A stretch of DNA of 30,328 nucleotides from a virus. Position 1 is the stretch's first letter; each line of letters starts with the position of its first letter. This document shows, in pieces, positions 13,696 through 21,051 of this stretch. The DNA lies in IMG/VR virus record IMGVR_UViG_3300019377_000004, positions 1-30,328 of that record; one strand, written 5' to 3'. The position numbers were made by a program, and so were the translations under genes. Under the pieces are notes generated by a model. That model was not told where the DNA came from. It was given only the letters and a program-made list of their open reading frames with translations, and did no database searches.

Positions 13696-15258
13696 TCACA
13701 ACGCCTCCAGGAGTTCGTCACGCGGCGGCGCGCCGCTCAGGATGCGGTTGATCTCGTCCTGAATGCGCTGTTGGATGTCACTGCGGCCGAGCGGCCCGGC
13801 CATCTGCACGCCGGGGGCGAGATTGAGGCCAGTATTAGACGGACCAACGGTCGCGTTTCCCGCGCCGCCGCCGGGATGCAGCGGCACAAAGTTCAGATTG
13901 TCCGACCACGACGGGTTCGCGCCTTCGAAGTCGGTGATGAGGTCGATCTTCCGGCCGTTGATGACGACGTCGCCCGCGTAGGCTTTCTCGAATCCTGGGA
14001 CGTTGCGGAACGCCTTCGAGACCGCAGACTCCATCTCCGCGCGCGACATGCCTGGGTGCGCGTAGGACTTCAGGAAGGCGTAGGCCCCCTGGATGTCGGC
14101 CGGCGCATCGCCCATCTCGCCACCAGCGCCGGTGCCCCCGCCGCTGTCCGGCTGCCAGCCGATCTGGGGATTGCTGCCGCCCGCATTGATGAGGAAGTCC
14201 ACGGGCACGCGGCCCTCAGGATCCTCGCGTGCCCCCACCCACGCCTTGTCGCCCTGGACGTCGAAGACCTTGTAGCCCGCCGCTTCCATCGCGGGCTGGA
14301 TGTGCTGCCGGAACCACGCCTCAGCTCCAGCCTTGCTCGTGTCGGTCAACTGCGGCGCGGCCTGGGCGGCGGCCGCGAATGCATCCTTCGCGCTGGTCGA
14401 CGGATCCTGCGCGCGATTGAAATCGAAACCCGAGAACGGCAGCCCGCCACCGGTGCCGCCGGGTGATGCGCCCGCCGGCGTCGCGCCTGCTGGCGGCGTC
14501 GCCGCCGCCGCGTTGGCGGCCGCGGTCTCTGCCCGATCGGCCGGGGCCTGACTCGCAAACGCATCGAGCACGTAGGCGAGCGAGTCCTGGCCCATCCAGC
14601 GATCGCCGTCCTGCCAGCCCTGCCCGCGCACGATCTGGTCGAGATACTCGGGCGTGATGTCGCGGCCGAACGCGTCCTGGTGCGCCTGGCTGATGATCTG
14701 GCGCGCGTCCTCGATCGCGAAGTCGGTCATCGCCGTCTCCGCGTTCTTCGCGAAAAGCGCCGCCACCGCGCCCGCCACGCCGCCGACGACATGCCCGGCG
14801 CCGGGGACGATGCTGCCGCCAATCGACGCGCCGGTCGCGGCCGACCCGCCCACGCTCGGCGAACCCTCCATCCGGCGCGTGTAGGGATCGTCGTACTCGT
14901 CCATCAGGCCGTAGCCGCGCTGCGGGTTGTACCGGTGCGGCGGCGTCGCCGGGGTGCCCGGCGTCGTCGGCGTGGCAGACGGCGGCTGATAGACCGGCTC
15001 CTGCCGCTCGTCGGCGAACCGGTCGCCGCTGAAGGCGTTCGTGGGCGCGTCCGGCTGGTCGACCGCGTTCGTACGCCCACCCGGCCCGTTCAGCAGCTCG
15101 CGCGTCTGCTGCGGCGGCGGGGGCGTGCGGGGGCGCGCCTGCATCTGGGGCGGCGGAGGCGGCGGCTGTTGCGGCTCTTCCAGCGCGTCGAGCAGGGCTT
15201 GCCGCTCGCCATCGTCACCGGTGCGTGCGTAGGACGAAAAGGGGTTGCGGAGTGCCAT
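13696..15258 (-). CDS. Large internal virion protein with glycine-zipper membrane segment
   Basis: The 520-aa protein starts MALRNPFSSYARTGDDGERQ. A proline-rich region (about 28-110) is followed by a glycine zipper (about 133-170, GSAATGASIGGSIVPGAGHV then VGGVAGAVAALF) able to span a membrane. A helical region follows (EDARQIISQAHQDAFGRDIT, PEYLDQIVRG), then an Ala/Gly/Pro linker. A C-terminal alpha/beta domain of about 200 residues holds GYKVFDVQGDKAWVGARED and FEKAYAGDVVINGRKIDLIT, which could be a small enzymatic or binding fold. The overall plan is that of a channel-forming ejection protein. A divergent moron operon begins just upstream of its start. Confidence 0.7.
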   Translation of the reverse strand: MALRNPFSSYARTGDDGERQALLDALEEPQQPPPPPPQMQARPRTPPPPQQTRELLNGPGGRTNAVDQPDAPTNAFSGDRFADERQEPVYQPPSATPTTPGTPATPPHRYNPQRGYGLMDEYDDPYTRRMEGSPSVGGSAATGASIGGSIVPGAGHVVGGVAGAVAALFAKNAETAMTDFAIEDARQIISQAHQDAFGRDITPEYLDQIVRGQGWQDGDRWMGQDSLAYVLDAFASQAPADRAETAAANAAAATPPAGATPAGASPGGTGGGLPFSGFDFNRAQDPSTSAKDAFAAAAQAAPQLTDTSKAGAEAWFRQHIQPAMEAAGYKVFDVQGDKAWVGAREDPEGRVPVDFLINAGGSNPQIGWQPDSGGGTGAGGEMGDAPADIQGAYAFLKSYAHPGMSRAEMESAVSKAFRNVPGFEKAYAGDVVINGRKIDLITDFEGANPSWSDNLNFVPLHPGGGAGNATVGPSNTGLNLAPGVQMAGPLGRSDIQQRIQDEINRILSGAPPRDELLEAL

Positions 15259-15273
15259 TAAATCACCCGATGT

Positions 15274-15302
15274 TTGACGCTATGTCATATGGTGTGTATG
15301 AT
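15274..15302 (+). promoter_or_regulatory. Sigma70-type promoter of the moron pair
   Basis: TTGACG (15274-15279), an exact 17-nt spacer and TATGAT (15297-15302) give five of six matches in each box with optimal spacing. It is the best promoter in the window. Transcription should start near 15309, only about six bases before the ATG at 15315, so the mRNA would be almost leaderless. It points away from the flanking late gene and would be active in a lysogen if not repressed. Confidence 0.75.
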
Positions 15303-15311
15303 GCACACACC
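15291..15311. promoter_or_regulatory. Dyad operator over the moron promoter -10
   Basis: GGTGTGT-ATGATGC-ACACACC is a perfect inverted repeat with 7-bp arms. It covers the -10 box and the transcription start. The next gene encodes a ribbon-helix-helix protein, a family that usually binds short dyads in its own promoter. Autorepression is therefore the simplest reading. Binding itself is inferred. Confidence 0.7.
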
Positions 15312-15314
15312 GTC

Positions 15315-15470
15315 ATGACCCGCACGAACGTCCATCTCACCGAACACCAGCTCGCCGCGCTCCGAGCGATCGCCAAAGCGTCCGGTCTGTCCGTCGCGGA
15401 AGAAATCCGCCGGGCGATCGATGCATACGTGAAATCGAACCGCCCACGCCAAAAGGACCAAACTCGATGA
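15315..15470 (+). CDS. Ribbon-helix-helix (CopG/Arc-type) regulator
   Basis: The 51-aa protein reads MTRTNVHLTEHQLAALRAIA, then KASGLSVAEEIRRAIDAYVK. This is the compact RHH fold: beta strand TRTNVHL, helix A from HLTEHQLAAL, the turn ASGLSVAE, and helix B EEIRRAIDAYV. RHH proteins bind DNA as dimers through the strand. The ATG at 15315 is chosen because the strand starts there and a strong promoter with an overlapping dyad ends just before it. It has no ribosome binding site. It overlaps the following secreted protein gene as ATGA, so the two are co-translated. This is an independent plus-strand unit within the minus-strand late operon. Confidence 0.85.
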   Translation: MTRTNVHLTEHQLAALRAIAKASGLSVAEEIRRAIDAYVKSNRPRQKDQTR

Positions 15471-15955
15471 AACTGCTGCTCGCGCTCGCATGCTTCCTGG
15501 CCGTGCCAACGCTCGCCACCGCGCAGGGGCCGACGATCTTCTGTTGGGCATTTCCCGAAGACCCCGACGTGTTGATGGTCTGCAACGACACGCCTGTCTT
15601 GCGTCCAAAACTCGTGAACTTTGGCGAAGGCTCCATCGGGCTCAGCGCGACGGGCCAGGATGCGCAGGTCTGGTTGCGGCTCACCAACTCCGCTGACGTC
15701 GACCAGCCGGGCATTACCTACACCATCTTTCCCGATGGCCAGCCGCCTGTGACGCGCACGTTGACGCTCTACACCGCCGACCACGGCCCGACCAACATCG
15801 GCATCCCGCTGCATCTCGACCCGGTGCTCGCCGGTCAGCATCTCGCGTTCGCCGTCGAGGTCACGTTCCCGAAAGGCCGTGGCCTCGCCGGGCTCACCTT
15901 GCGCGATGCCTCGGGCCACGCGCTGGCCGTGCCCGCGGAGAGTTCGCGACGGTGA
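15467..15955 (+). CDS. Secreted beta-rich protein of a moron (unknown function)
   Basis: The 162-aa product begins with a good signal peptide (MKLLLALACFLAVPTLATAQ, cleavage near TAQ-G). The mature chain of about 142 residues is mostly beta: SIGLSATGQDAQVWLRLTNS, GITYTIFPDGQPPVTRTLTL and HLAFAVEVTFPKGRGLAGLT. It carries two cysteines near the N-terminus (FCWAFPEDPDVLMVC) that could form a disulfide. There is no lipobox. It is translated from the RHH gene by a 4-base overlap and has its own regulated promoter unit. It would be exported in a lysogen and may change the cell envelope (phage exclusion, adhesion, immunity), but no family was recognised. It converges with the next tail gene, 20 bases away, with no terminator visible. 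Confidence 0.75.
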   Translation: MKLLLALACFLAVPTLATAQGPTIFCWAFPEDPDVLMVCNDTPVLRPKLVNFGEGSIGLSATGQDAQVWLRLTNSADVDQPGITYTIFPDGQPPVTRTLTLYTADHGPTNIGIPLHLDPVLAGQHLAFAVEVTFPKGRGLAGLTLRDASGHALAVPAESSRR

Positions 15956-15975
15956 CACCATCCGAGGGCCTGTCA

Positions 15976-16563
15976 TCACACGCTCGTCGTGCTGAACATG
16001 GCCCACCCGTCGACACCATCCGTGCCGACGCCCGGCGAATAGATCAGGGGCAGCCACACGCCACTCTGTTGCAAGTAGAACTCTGGATAGCTGGTCGTCG
16101 CGTCGGCGGAGACGAAGATCTCGGTGCCCGCCGGCACGGAGGCGGCCATGCGATCTTGAATGACAATGGTTTGCTGGCTTCGCGGGTCTTTCCGCACCAG
16201 CAACAGGTCACCGTATTGCACGTCGGCCTGACGGATGCCGTAGAGGTTGTACGACACGCTCGCCGGCGAAATGATGGAGACGAACTGCACGCCCGCGGCA
16301 ATCTCCAAAGGGACACCCTGGAGGCCGCCTGTGCCGTCGACCACGAACATCCGTGCGGTCTTATTCGTGCGGGTGTTCATGGCGAGCGAGAGACGTTGCG
16401 TGCGCACGCGCGTCGCGGTCACGTCCCCATGCGTCCCGTCCGCGTGGTGCTGGACGCCCCACGCCGCCGCGATCTGCGCTTGCATCCCGCTCAGCGTGCG
16501 CCGCACGCTCTCGCTCAGTTCTGGCAGCGACGAACCCGGCAAGAGGCTCGATAGGCTGAACAT
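15976..16563 (-). CDS. Tail fibre or tail-tip protein with HHADGTHG motif
   Basis: The 195-aa protein starts at ATG 16563, overlapping the nozzle stop as TGATG. The N-terminus is helical (LPELSESVRRTLSGMQAQIA), then AWGVQHHADGTHGDVTATRV, a motif common in tail fibre and tail-tip proteins of environmental phages. The rest is beta (AGVQFVSIISPASVSYNLYG, DRMAASVPAGTEIFVSADAT). It probably attaches to the nozzle encoded upstream. The ends are compact and there is no signal or membrane segment. Function beyond virion part is inference. Confidence 0.7.
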   Translation of the reverse strand: MFSLSSLLPGSSLPELSESVRRTLSGMQAQIAAAWGVQHHADGTHGDVTATRVRTQRLSLAMNTRTNKTARMFVVDGTGGLQGVPLEIAAGVQFVSIISPASVSYNLYGIRQADVQYGDLLLVRKDPRSQQTIVIQDRMAASVPAGTEIFVSADATTSYPEFYLQQSGVWLPLIYSPGVGTDGVDGWAMFSTTSV

Positions 16564-18563
16564 CAGATTTGCCCCTCCACGCCGACACGCAGCCCGATCG
16601 CATCCACGGCCCACGCCGCCGAACTCGCGGGCGACACGTCGTCATCGACCACGAGCTCGATGTACATCGCGTCGGCCGCGCGCGCATCGTCTTCCACCTT
16701 CACGAGTTCGCGTGTCTCGCTCGCCGTGGCCGCCGGGAGCGCCGCCGTGCCGCTGCGCGTGGCCGCGCCGAAGTCGCTGATGATGTCGACGGCGAGCGCG
16801 CGATTCGCCGGCGTGCCGAGCACGTAGGCTTGCTGGATGCGCCCCTTGTAGCCGTTCCCGCCCGGCGCAAACGCCGCCGTCTTGACGCGGCCGATATACG
16901 TGCTGGCGACGGCCCCGCGGTCGGTGGTGGTGCCGTCCGCGTCGTACTTGATGAGCGGCCCATCCGGCAGCCCGGTCACCCACTTCTGCCCCACGTAGGG
17001 CTTGAGGTCGAGCGACATGGGGTTGCCGATGGTGTTCGCGAACATCACCGCGCAGGCGGCATCCGCCGCGCCCTCCGTGTGCACCGCCCAGCCGCCGCGC
17101 ACGGCGCCGGTGTCATCCCGGCGCCCGTAGCGCGCGTGGAAGATCAGCTTCTTGTTGGGCGCCGTCGCCACGCCGGTGGACAGCCACCATTGCACCTGGC
17201 GCTTCTCGCCGTGCCACACGCCAAACGGCACGATGGCCGACGCCGCCAGATTGACGGTGTCCCACACCACCTCGATATCGCGCCCGAGATACTCCAACCC
17301 GCGCGGCCCGAGGCGATACGGCCCGCGCCGCGAGAGGAAGTACAGACACGGGAAGCCGGACTCGTCTTCGCCCTGCACGATCGACTTGTGATTGAGCGCG
17401 CCGAGGGCTTTGGTCACGGCCACCGGGCGATACGGGAAGTCCGCGTCGCCGGTGCGCTGCAGTTCGTAGATGTGTGAGAGCTTAAAGACAAACACCGAAC
17501 TGCCAAGGATCGCGCCGCCTGTGATGCCGCCGCCGTCGCTGCGGTCGAGGTCTAGGCGATTCGTCGATGGCACGCGCTCGTCATCCGCCACGCTGTAAGC
17601 CGGAGGCGTCGTGCCGAGCACCGGCGTCCACATCACCGCGCTCGCCATGCTCGCCGTCTCCCACGACGAGAGCAGCAGCAGCCGATCCTCATCCGCCAGC
17701 AGATACTTCGGCGAGATCGGCACCGTGAAGTAGTCGGCATCGGTCGGGAACCCGCTGAACGTGGGGGCCACCGTCGAGTAGAGCGCCGGGTCCGCACTGT
17801 CATCGAGCGTGGTGGTCGCCACCACCGCCGCCGTCAGCAGGTAGTAGTTCACGCCGTCAGGCGAACCGAACAGCACCCAATGCGTTTCGCTCTCGCTGGG
17901 GAGGGCCGGTCGCGTGACGCGCGCGGCGGTCCCGCTGCCGCTCGGGGTGAAACTCACCGCCGGGGAGAGTTCGCTGCGCACGAACGGCGACACGCTCGTA
18001 TTGGCCCACTGCACCTTGTAGTAGCGCAGCGTGGCCGCGTACGACCCGGCCCCGGTATTGGCGACCGTCGCCGCCGCCGGGGTCGCGAGGCCCACACGTC
18101 GCAGCACCGTGCCGTCCCAGACATGCAGCCGATCGACAGCGGTATTCCCCGCTACGAACAGCTTGCCGTTGAGCGACACGCCGTTCATGGTCAACAGATC
18201 CGACCCGGCGGCCGACCACGCATCCGTCACCGTCACCGCGGTCCAGTGATTGCCGCCGGACGGCACCACGCGCCCCATGATCGGCGGTGATTCAGCGCTG
18301 ACGCCGTAGAGCTCCGCCGTCCCCTCATCCGCCGTCGGTGTATGCCGGATCAGCGCGAAGAGGGTGGCGGACGCGCCCCAGATCTCCGTGCCGATGGGAT
18401 TGGTCCCGCCCTGGCGCCGCTGCGCGAACTTCGTCGTCGTCCACTCGACGTTCTGGGCGATCTGACACTGGTTGTCGGCGATGTCCTGCGGCGGATCGGT
18501 GTCGTTGAGGCCGCCGGTCAGGTCCTTGATCCAGAGCAGGCCGCTCTTGTCGGGGCTGATCAT
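16563..18563 (-). CDS. Tail nozzle / hub protein, beta-propeller (P22 gp10-like)
   Basis: The 666-aa protein begins around MISPDKSGLLWIKDLTGGLN then DTDPPQDIADNQCQIAQNVE. This 'GGLn..d.p..l.dnq....Nve....g.l..R.G' opening is typical of podovirus nozzle proteins (P22 gp10, T7 gp12). Repeated beta motifs (LHVWDGTVLRRVG, VWHGEKRQVQWWLS) fit a beta-propeller. A fibronectin-like domain lies at about 160-260. It would form the hexameric lower part of the short tail. The start is set to ATG 18563, which overlaps the adaptor stop (ATGA); a GTG six bases upstream is also open. No tape measure is present, so the tail is short. Confidence 0.8.
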   Translation of the reverse strand: MISPDKSGLLWIKDLTGGLNDTDPPQDIADNQCQIAQNVEWTTTKFAQRRQGGTNPIGTEIWGASATLFALIRHTPTADEGTAELYGVSAESPPIMGRVVPSGGNHWTAVTVTDAWSAAGSDLLTMNGVSLNGKLFVAGNTAVDRLHVWDGTVLRRVGLATPAAATVANTGAGSYAATLRYYKVQWANTSVSPFVRSELSPAVSFTPSGSGTAARVTRPALPSESETHWVLFGSPDGVNYYLLTAAVVATTTLDDSADPALYSTVAPTFSGFPTDADYFTVPISPKYLLADEDRLLLLSSWETASMASAVMWTPVLGTTPPAYSVADDERVPSTNRLDLDRSDGGGITGGAILGSSVFVFKLSHIYELQRTGDADFPYRPVAVTKALGALNHKSIVQGEDESGFPCLYFLSRRGPYRLGPRGLEYLGRDIEVVWDTVNLAASAIVPFGVWHGEKRQVQWWLSTGVATAPNKKLIFHARYGRRDDTGAVRGGWAVHTEGAADAACAVMFANTIGNPMSLDLKPYVGQKWVTGLPDGPLIKYDADGTTTDRGAVASTYIGRVKTAAFAPGGNGYKGRIQQAYVLGTPANRALAVDIISDFGAATRSGTAALPAATASETRELVKVEDDARAADAMYIELVVDDDVSPASSAAWAVDAIGLRVGVEGQI

Positions 18564-19249
18564 CGCCACGACCCGTCAGCCGGATACCACGCGCCCAATC
18601 GTGACCGGCCGCCGATCAGGTCGCGCCGCTCGTTCGTCGAGTCCGCAAGATCCCAAAGGAACGCATTCATGTTGCGCAGCTCGAGATCGACGTCCTGCCG
18701 CAACGCGACGTAGCGATCATCGTCCATCCGGCGCCACTCGTCCGCCTGCGCGCCGAGCGCGAGCACGTGATGGAAGTCCTCCGGCAGGAGCGGCTCGTCG
18801 GTGTCGGCCGTCATGTCCGCCAGGCTGGCGGTGTAGTCGACGAGATACGCGTAGGCCCCAGCGGGCGTCGGCCAGAACTGGATCTGGAGCAAGCCGCTCG
18901 ACGACGATCCCAGAAAGACGTACACGACGGGGATGCCGTCAATGTCGAGGGCGGGATCCTGCTGGCGCAGCCACGTCAGATCACGGCGCTTCAGGGGAAT
19001 GTCGTTCGTCGTGTCCGTGAGGCCGTTGATGCGCTTCACGCTCGACGCGAACGCGTAGGTATGAATGTTCGCCGTCGAGGTGAGCGTCAGCTGCCGGTCG
19101 CGCAGCAGTCGCGTGAACTGCGGTTTCGTGAGGATGCGCCGATGCCAATCATTAATCGCTTCCTTGATGCGCGTACGCGGCTCGGTTGTCGTGGCCGTCG
19201 ACAGATTGAGCGCCTTGAGCGCCCGATTCTGCAATTCCAAGAAGGTCAT
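18560..19249 (-). CDS. Head-tail adaptor protein
   Basis: The 229-aa protein starts MTFLELQNRALKALNLSTAT and continues RTRIKEAINDWHRRILTKPQ. It has N-terminal helices that pack on the portal, then a beta domain (LLQIQFWPTPAGAYAYLVDY) and a helical C-terminus. This is the layout of the phage adaptor family (SU10/T7 gp11-like). It would form a ring between portal and nozzle, which is encoded next. The ATG at 19249 overlaps the YkgJ-like stop (ATGA); an upstream extension of the open frame is a shadow of that gene. Family assignment is by eye and by gene order (portal, capsid, adaptor, nozzle). Confidence 0.78.
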   Translation of the reverse strand: MTFLELQNRALKALNLSTATTTEPRTRIKEAINDWHRRILTKPQFTRLLRDRQLTLTSTANIHTYAFASSVKRINGLTDTTNDIPLKRRDLTWLRQQDPALDIDGIPVVYVFLGSSSSGLLQIQFWPTPAGAYAYLVDYTASLADMTADTDEPLLPEDFHHVLALGAQADEWRRMDDDRYVALRQDVDLELRNMNAFLWDLADSTNERRDLIGGRSRLGAWYPADGSWR

Positions 19250-19683
19250 GACGTCCACCCGTGCCGCAGCGCCCACCGCTGCGCTTTTCGCTGCTGCAAC
19301 GCGTAGGCGCGCCGCACGTCTCTCGACTGAAACACCCGATCCACGAGGTTGCGGCACTCGCCGTCCGGGCCTTGCTCGTAGGGCTCGCTCGCCGCATCCG
19401 GCCGGTAGCAGCCGAATCTGCGACACGCATAGGGCCGCACCTCGTAGACCGTGCACACCGCGCGTCCCGCGGCGTCCTGCGCGAGCAACGGACACGGCCG
19501 CGCCTGGAGCTGCACGAACCCGGGCTGCGCGCTCCTGAACCGCGTGGTGAGGTCCGGCCGCCGTGCCAGGAGGAGGTCACGTTCGGCCGGGGTCATCACC
19601 ACCGCTGGCGTGAGACGGCAGCAACTGCCCTCACGCTGGCAATGCCAGTCCGCCGCGATCGGCCGCAGCGGAATCGCGCGCAT
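19246..19683 (-). CDS. YkgJ-family cysteine-cluster protein
   Basis: The 145-aa protein carries the YkgJ pattern: CQREGSCCRLTP (CxxxxxCC) near the N-terminus, then CPLLAQDAAGRAVCTVYEVR, then P and YACRRFGC, and one more Cys (EC) downstream. The eight or so cysteines would bind zinc or an Fe-S cluster. YkgJ proteins are found in bacteria, with unclear biochemical function. Here the gene sits between capsid and adaptor genes, linked by an ATGA overlap to the adaptor and two bases from its upstream neighbour, so it is expressed with head proteins. A maturation or host-modification role is possible. The call is based on the motif, not on a search. Confidence 0.85.
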   Translation of the reverse strand: MRAIPLRPIAADWHCQREGSCCRLTPAVVMTPAERDLLLARRPDLTTRFRSAQPGFVQLQARPCPLLAQDAAGRAVCTVYEVRPYACRRFGCYRPDAASEPYEQGPDGECRNLVDRVFQSRDVRRAYALQQRKAQRWALRHGWTS

Positions 19684-19684
19684 G

Positions 19685-20227
19685 TCAGACGCCCATCGGC
19701 ACGGCGAGCGCGCCGAGCATCACGTCGCACATCTGCTCAACGCCGGTCTTGCCCGCCCACGGATCGCCCTGCGGCAGCCGCGCACGCGCGTCCTCGTCCT
19801 TGTTCGGGAAGAACACGAGCAGCTTGCGCTTCGAGCGGTCGGTCGACCCGGGCTGCATGTTGTGCACGACCCACGTGCCGTCGGGCCCGTAGATGCCCGG
19901 CTCCAGCCGGTTGATGCGCGCGATCTCGCCCGGCGTCAGTTCCGCCTCGGAGAGCTTGAACCCGAGCCAGAACACCTCGCCGACAATGCGGTCGCGTGGG
20001 TGATCCTTATCGCCCTGCGGATTGAAATCGCTCTTCTTCGGGTAGAGCTTCTCGTCCCAGAACTTGCCGCTCGTCTTGTCGTACGCCTCGATCGTGGTGG
20101 CCGTGACGATCTCGCGCACCTTCTCCGATGTCATCTGACCCGCCGCGACGAGTGTCTGCACGATCGAGAGCAACTCGTCGCGCGTGACCGGCGCTTCCGT
20201 CGCCTTCTGCGGTTCGTCTTTCGCCAT
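19685..20227 (-). CDS. Conserved-type head-tail region protein
   Basis: The protein of about 180 aa has a helical N-terminus (RDELLSIVQTLVAAGQMTSE) and a beta-rich C-terminal half (LTPGEIARINRLEPGIYGPD, GTWVVHNMQPGSTDRSKRKL). The 'I..l.PG.Y....w.v......D.....i.F....ED.R..lp' layout appears in unnamed proteins of podovirus head modules. The start is ambiguous: ATG 20227 lies 11 bases from a GGGGAGG site, ATG 20236 lies two bases from it, and the frame is open from GTG 20239. It may be a head-completion or minor capsid protein. Function is unknown. Confidence 0.65.
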   Translation of the reverse strand: MAKDEPQKATEAPVTRDELLSIVQTLVAAGQMTSEKVREIVTATTIEAYDKTSGKFWDEKLYPKKSDFNPQGDKDHPRDRIVGEVFWLGFKLSEAELTPGEIARINRLEPGIYGPDGTWVVHNMQPGSTDRSKRKLLVFFPNKDEDARARLPQGDPWAGKTGVEQMCDVMLGALAVPMGV

Positions 20228-20260
20228 CTGCTGCATCACCTCCCCGCGTGTCGCGGTGTC

Positions 20261-20284
20261 GAGGGCGGAGTCCCCGCCGCCCTC
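20261..20284 (-). other. Intercistronic hairpin
   Basis: GAGGGCGG (20261-20268) and CCGCCCTC (20277-20284) form a perfect 8-bp GC-rich stem with an 8-nt loop, in a 78-bp gap between a capsid accessory gene and the next gene. It has no T tract on either strand, so it is not a standard terminator. It may protect the abundant capsid mRNA or lower expression of downstream genes. Confidence 0.55.
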
Positions 20285-20305
20285 CTCGGGTTCTTGCGTA
20301 GGCGA

Positions 20306-21037
20306 TCAGTTGATGTTGAGGAGCACGGCCTGGACCTTGCCATCCACCCCCGTGACCATCATCGACCCGACCACCTTGGTTGCCGACGCGGCGCCGTCCA
20401 CCACGACTTCACCCGCCGTATCACCAGGCACCACGACCGCCAAGCCCACGCCCGGCGTGCCCCCGATGAGCACCGCCGCTGGGCCGTGTGTCTGGATCCA
20501 GCCGTACTGCGCCGCCACGATCGGATACACGGCGACGCCGACCACCGCGCCGGTGAGCGTCGACGCCGGTGACTGAATCACGCCCGCGTAGGGATTGCGC
20601 TGGAGGCTGACGCGCGAGGTCGTGGTCAACGCCACTTCGATCCCGCTCGCGCGATCGAGATTGAGCGTGATGTTGCCCGACGACAGGACGGCCGCGTGTC
20701 CGCTGATCGGGTAGGCGTAGCCCAGGCCCGGCGTCGTGTCGATGATCGCCCAGCCCCCGGCATACAGATTGGCGGCCGCCGCCGACGCGCCGAGCGCGGC
20801 GACGAAACTGGTCGCACCGGCCGCCGCCGCCGCCGGCGTCAACTGCTGGTGCGCCGTATCCTGCGCACTCGCCTGAATGACGTTGCCGACGACGAGCGCG
20901 GTCGCGCCCGCCAGACAGTAGCGAAAGACGCGCCCGTCCGAGGTCTCGAACCGCGCGCCCAGCGGGGCTTCCGGCGTGGCGCTGCTGCTCCAGAGATTGC
21001 GAGGCGCGATCTGGATCGCGCCCTGAAAGTTCGGCAT
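20306..21037 (-). CDS. Capsid decoration-type protein
   Basis: The 243-aa protein starts at ATG 21037 after an AAAGGA site. It reads MPNFQGAIQIAPRNLWSSSA, then LGARFETSDGRVFRYCLAGA and TALVVGNVIQASAQ. The 'LG....sdGr.FrY..aGa.aL..G' opening is typical of a small gene just after the major capsid gene in many phages. The rest is alanine-, glycine- and valine-rich beta structure (ITLNLDRASGIEVALTTTSR, VVVDGAASATKVVGSMMVTG). It likely decorates or stabilises the capsid. Position directly after MCP supports this. Function is inferred from pattern and context. Confidence 0.65.
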   Translation of the reverse strand: MPNFQGAIQIAPRNLWSSSATPEAPLGARFETSDGRVFRYCLAGATALVVGNVIQASAQDTAHQQLTPAAAAAGATSFVAALGASAAAANLYAGGWAIIDTTPGLGYAYPISGHAAVLSSGNITLNLDRASGIEVALTTTSRVSLQRNPYAGVIQSPASTLTGAVVGVAVYPIVAAQYGWIQTHGPAAVLIGGTPGVGLAVVVPGDTAGEVVVDGAASATKVVGSMMVTGVDGKVQAVLLNIN

Positions 21038-21051
21038 GATCGTCTTCCTTT

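Noticed and set aside
5956-15975. Intron in the late operon associated with the HNH gene
   Set aside because: The HNH gene lies between complete genes, antisense, with no split coding frame; it is a free-standing endonuclease.
15956-15975. Terminator between the convergent moron and tail-fibre genes
   Set aside because: Only 20 bases are available and no stem or T run is present on either strand.
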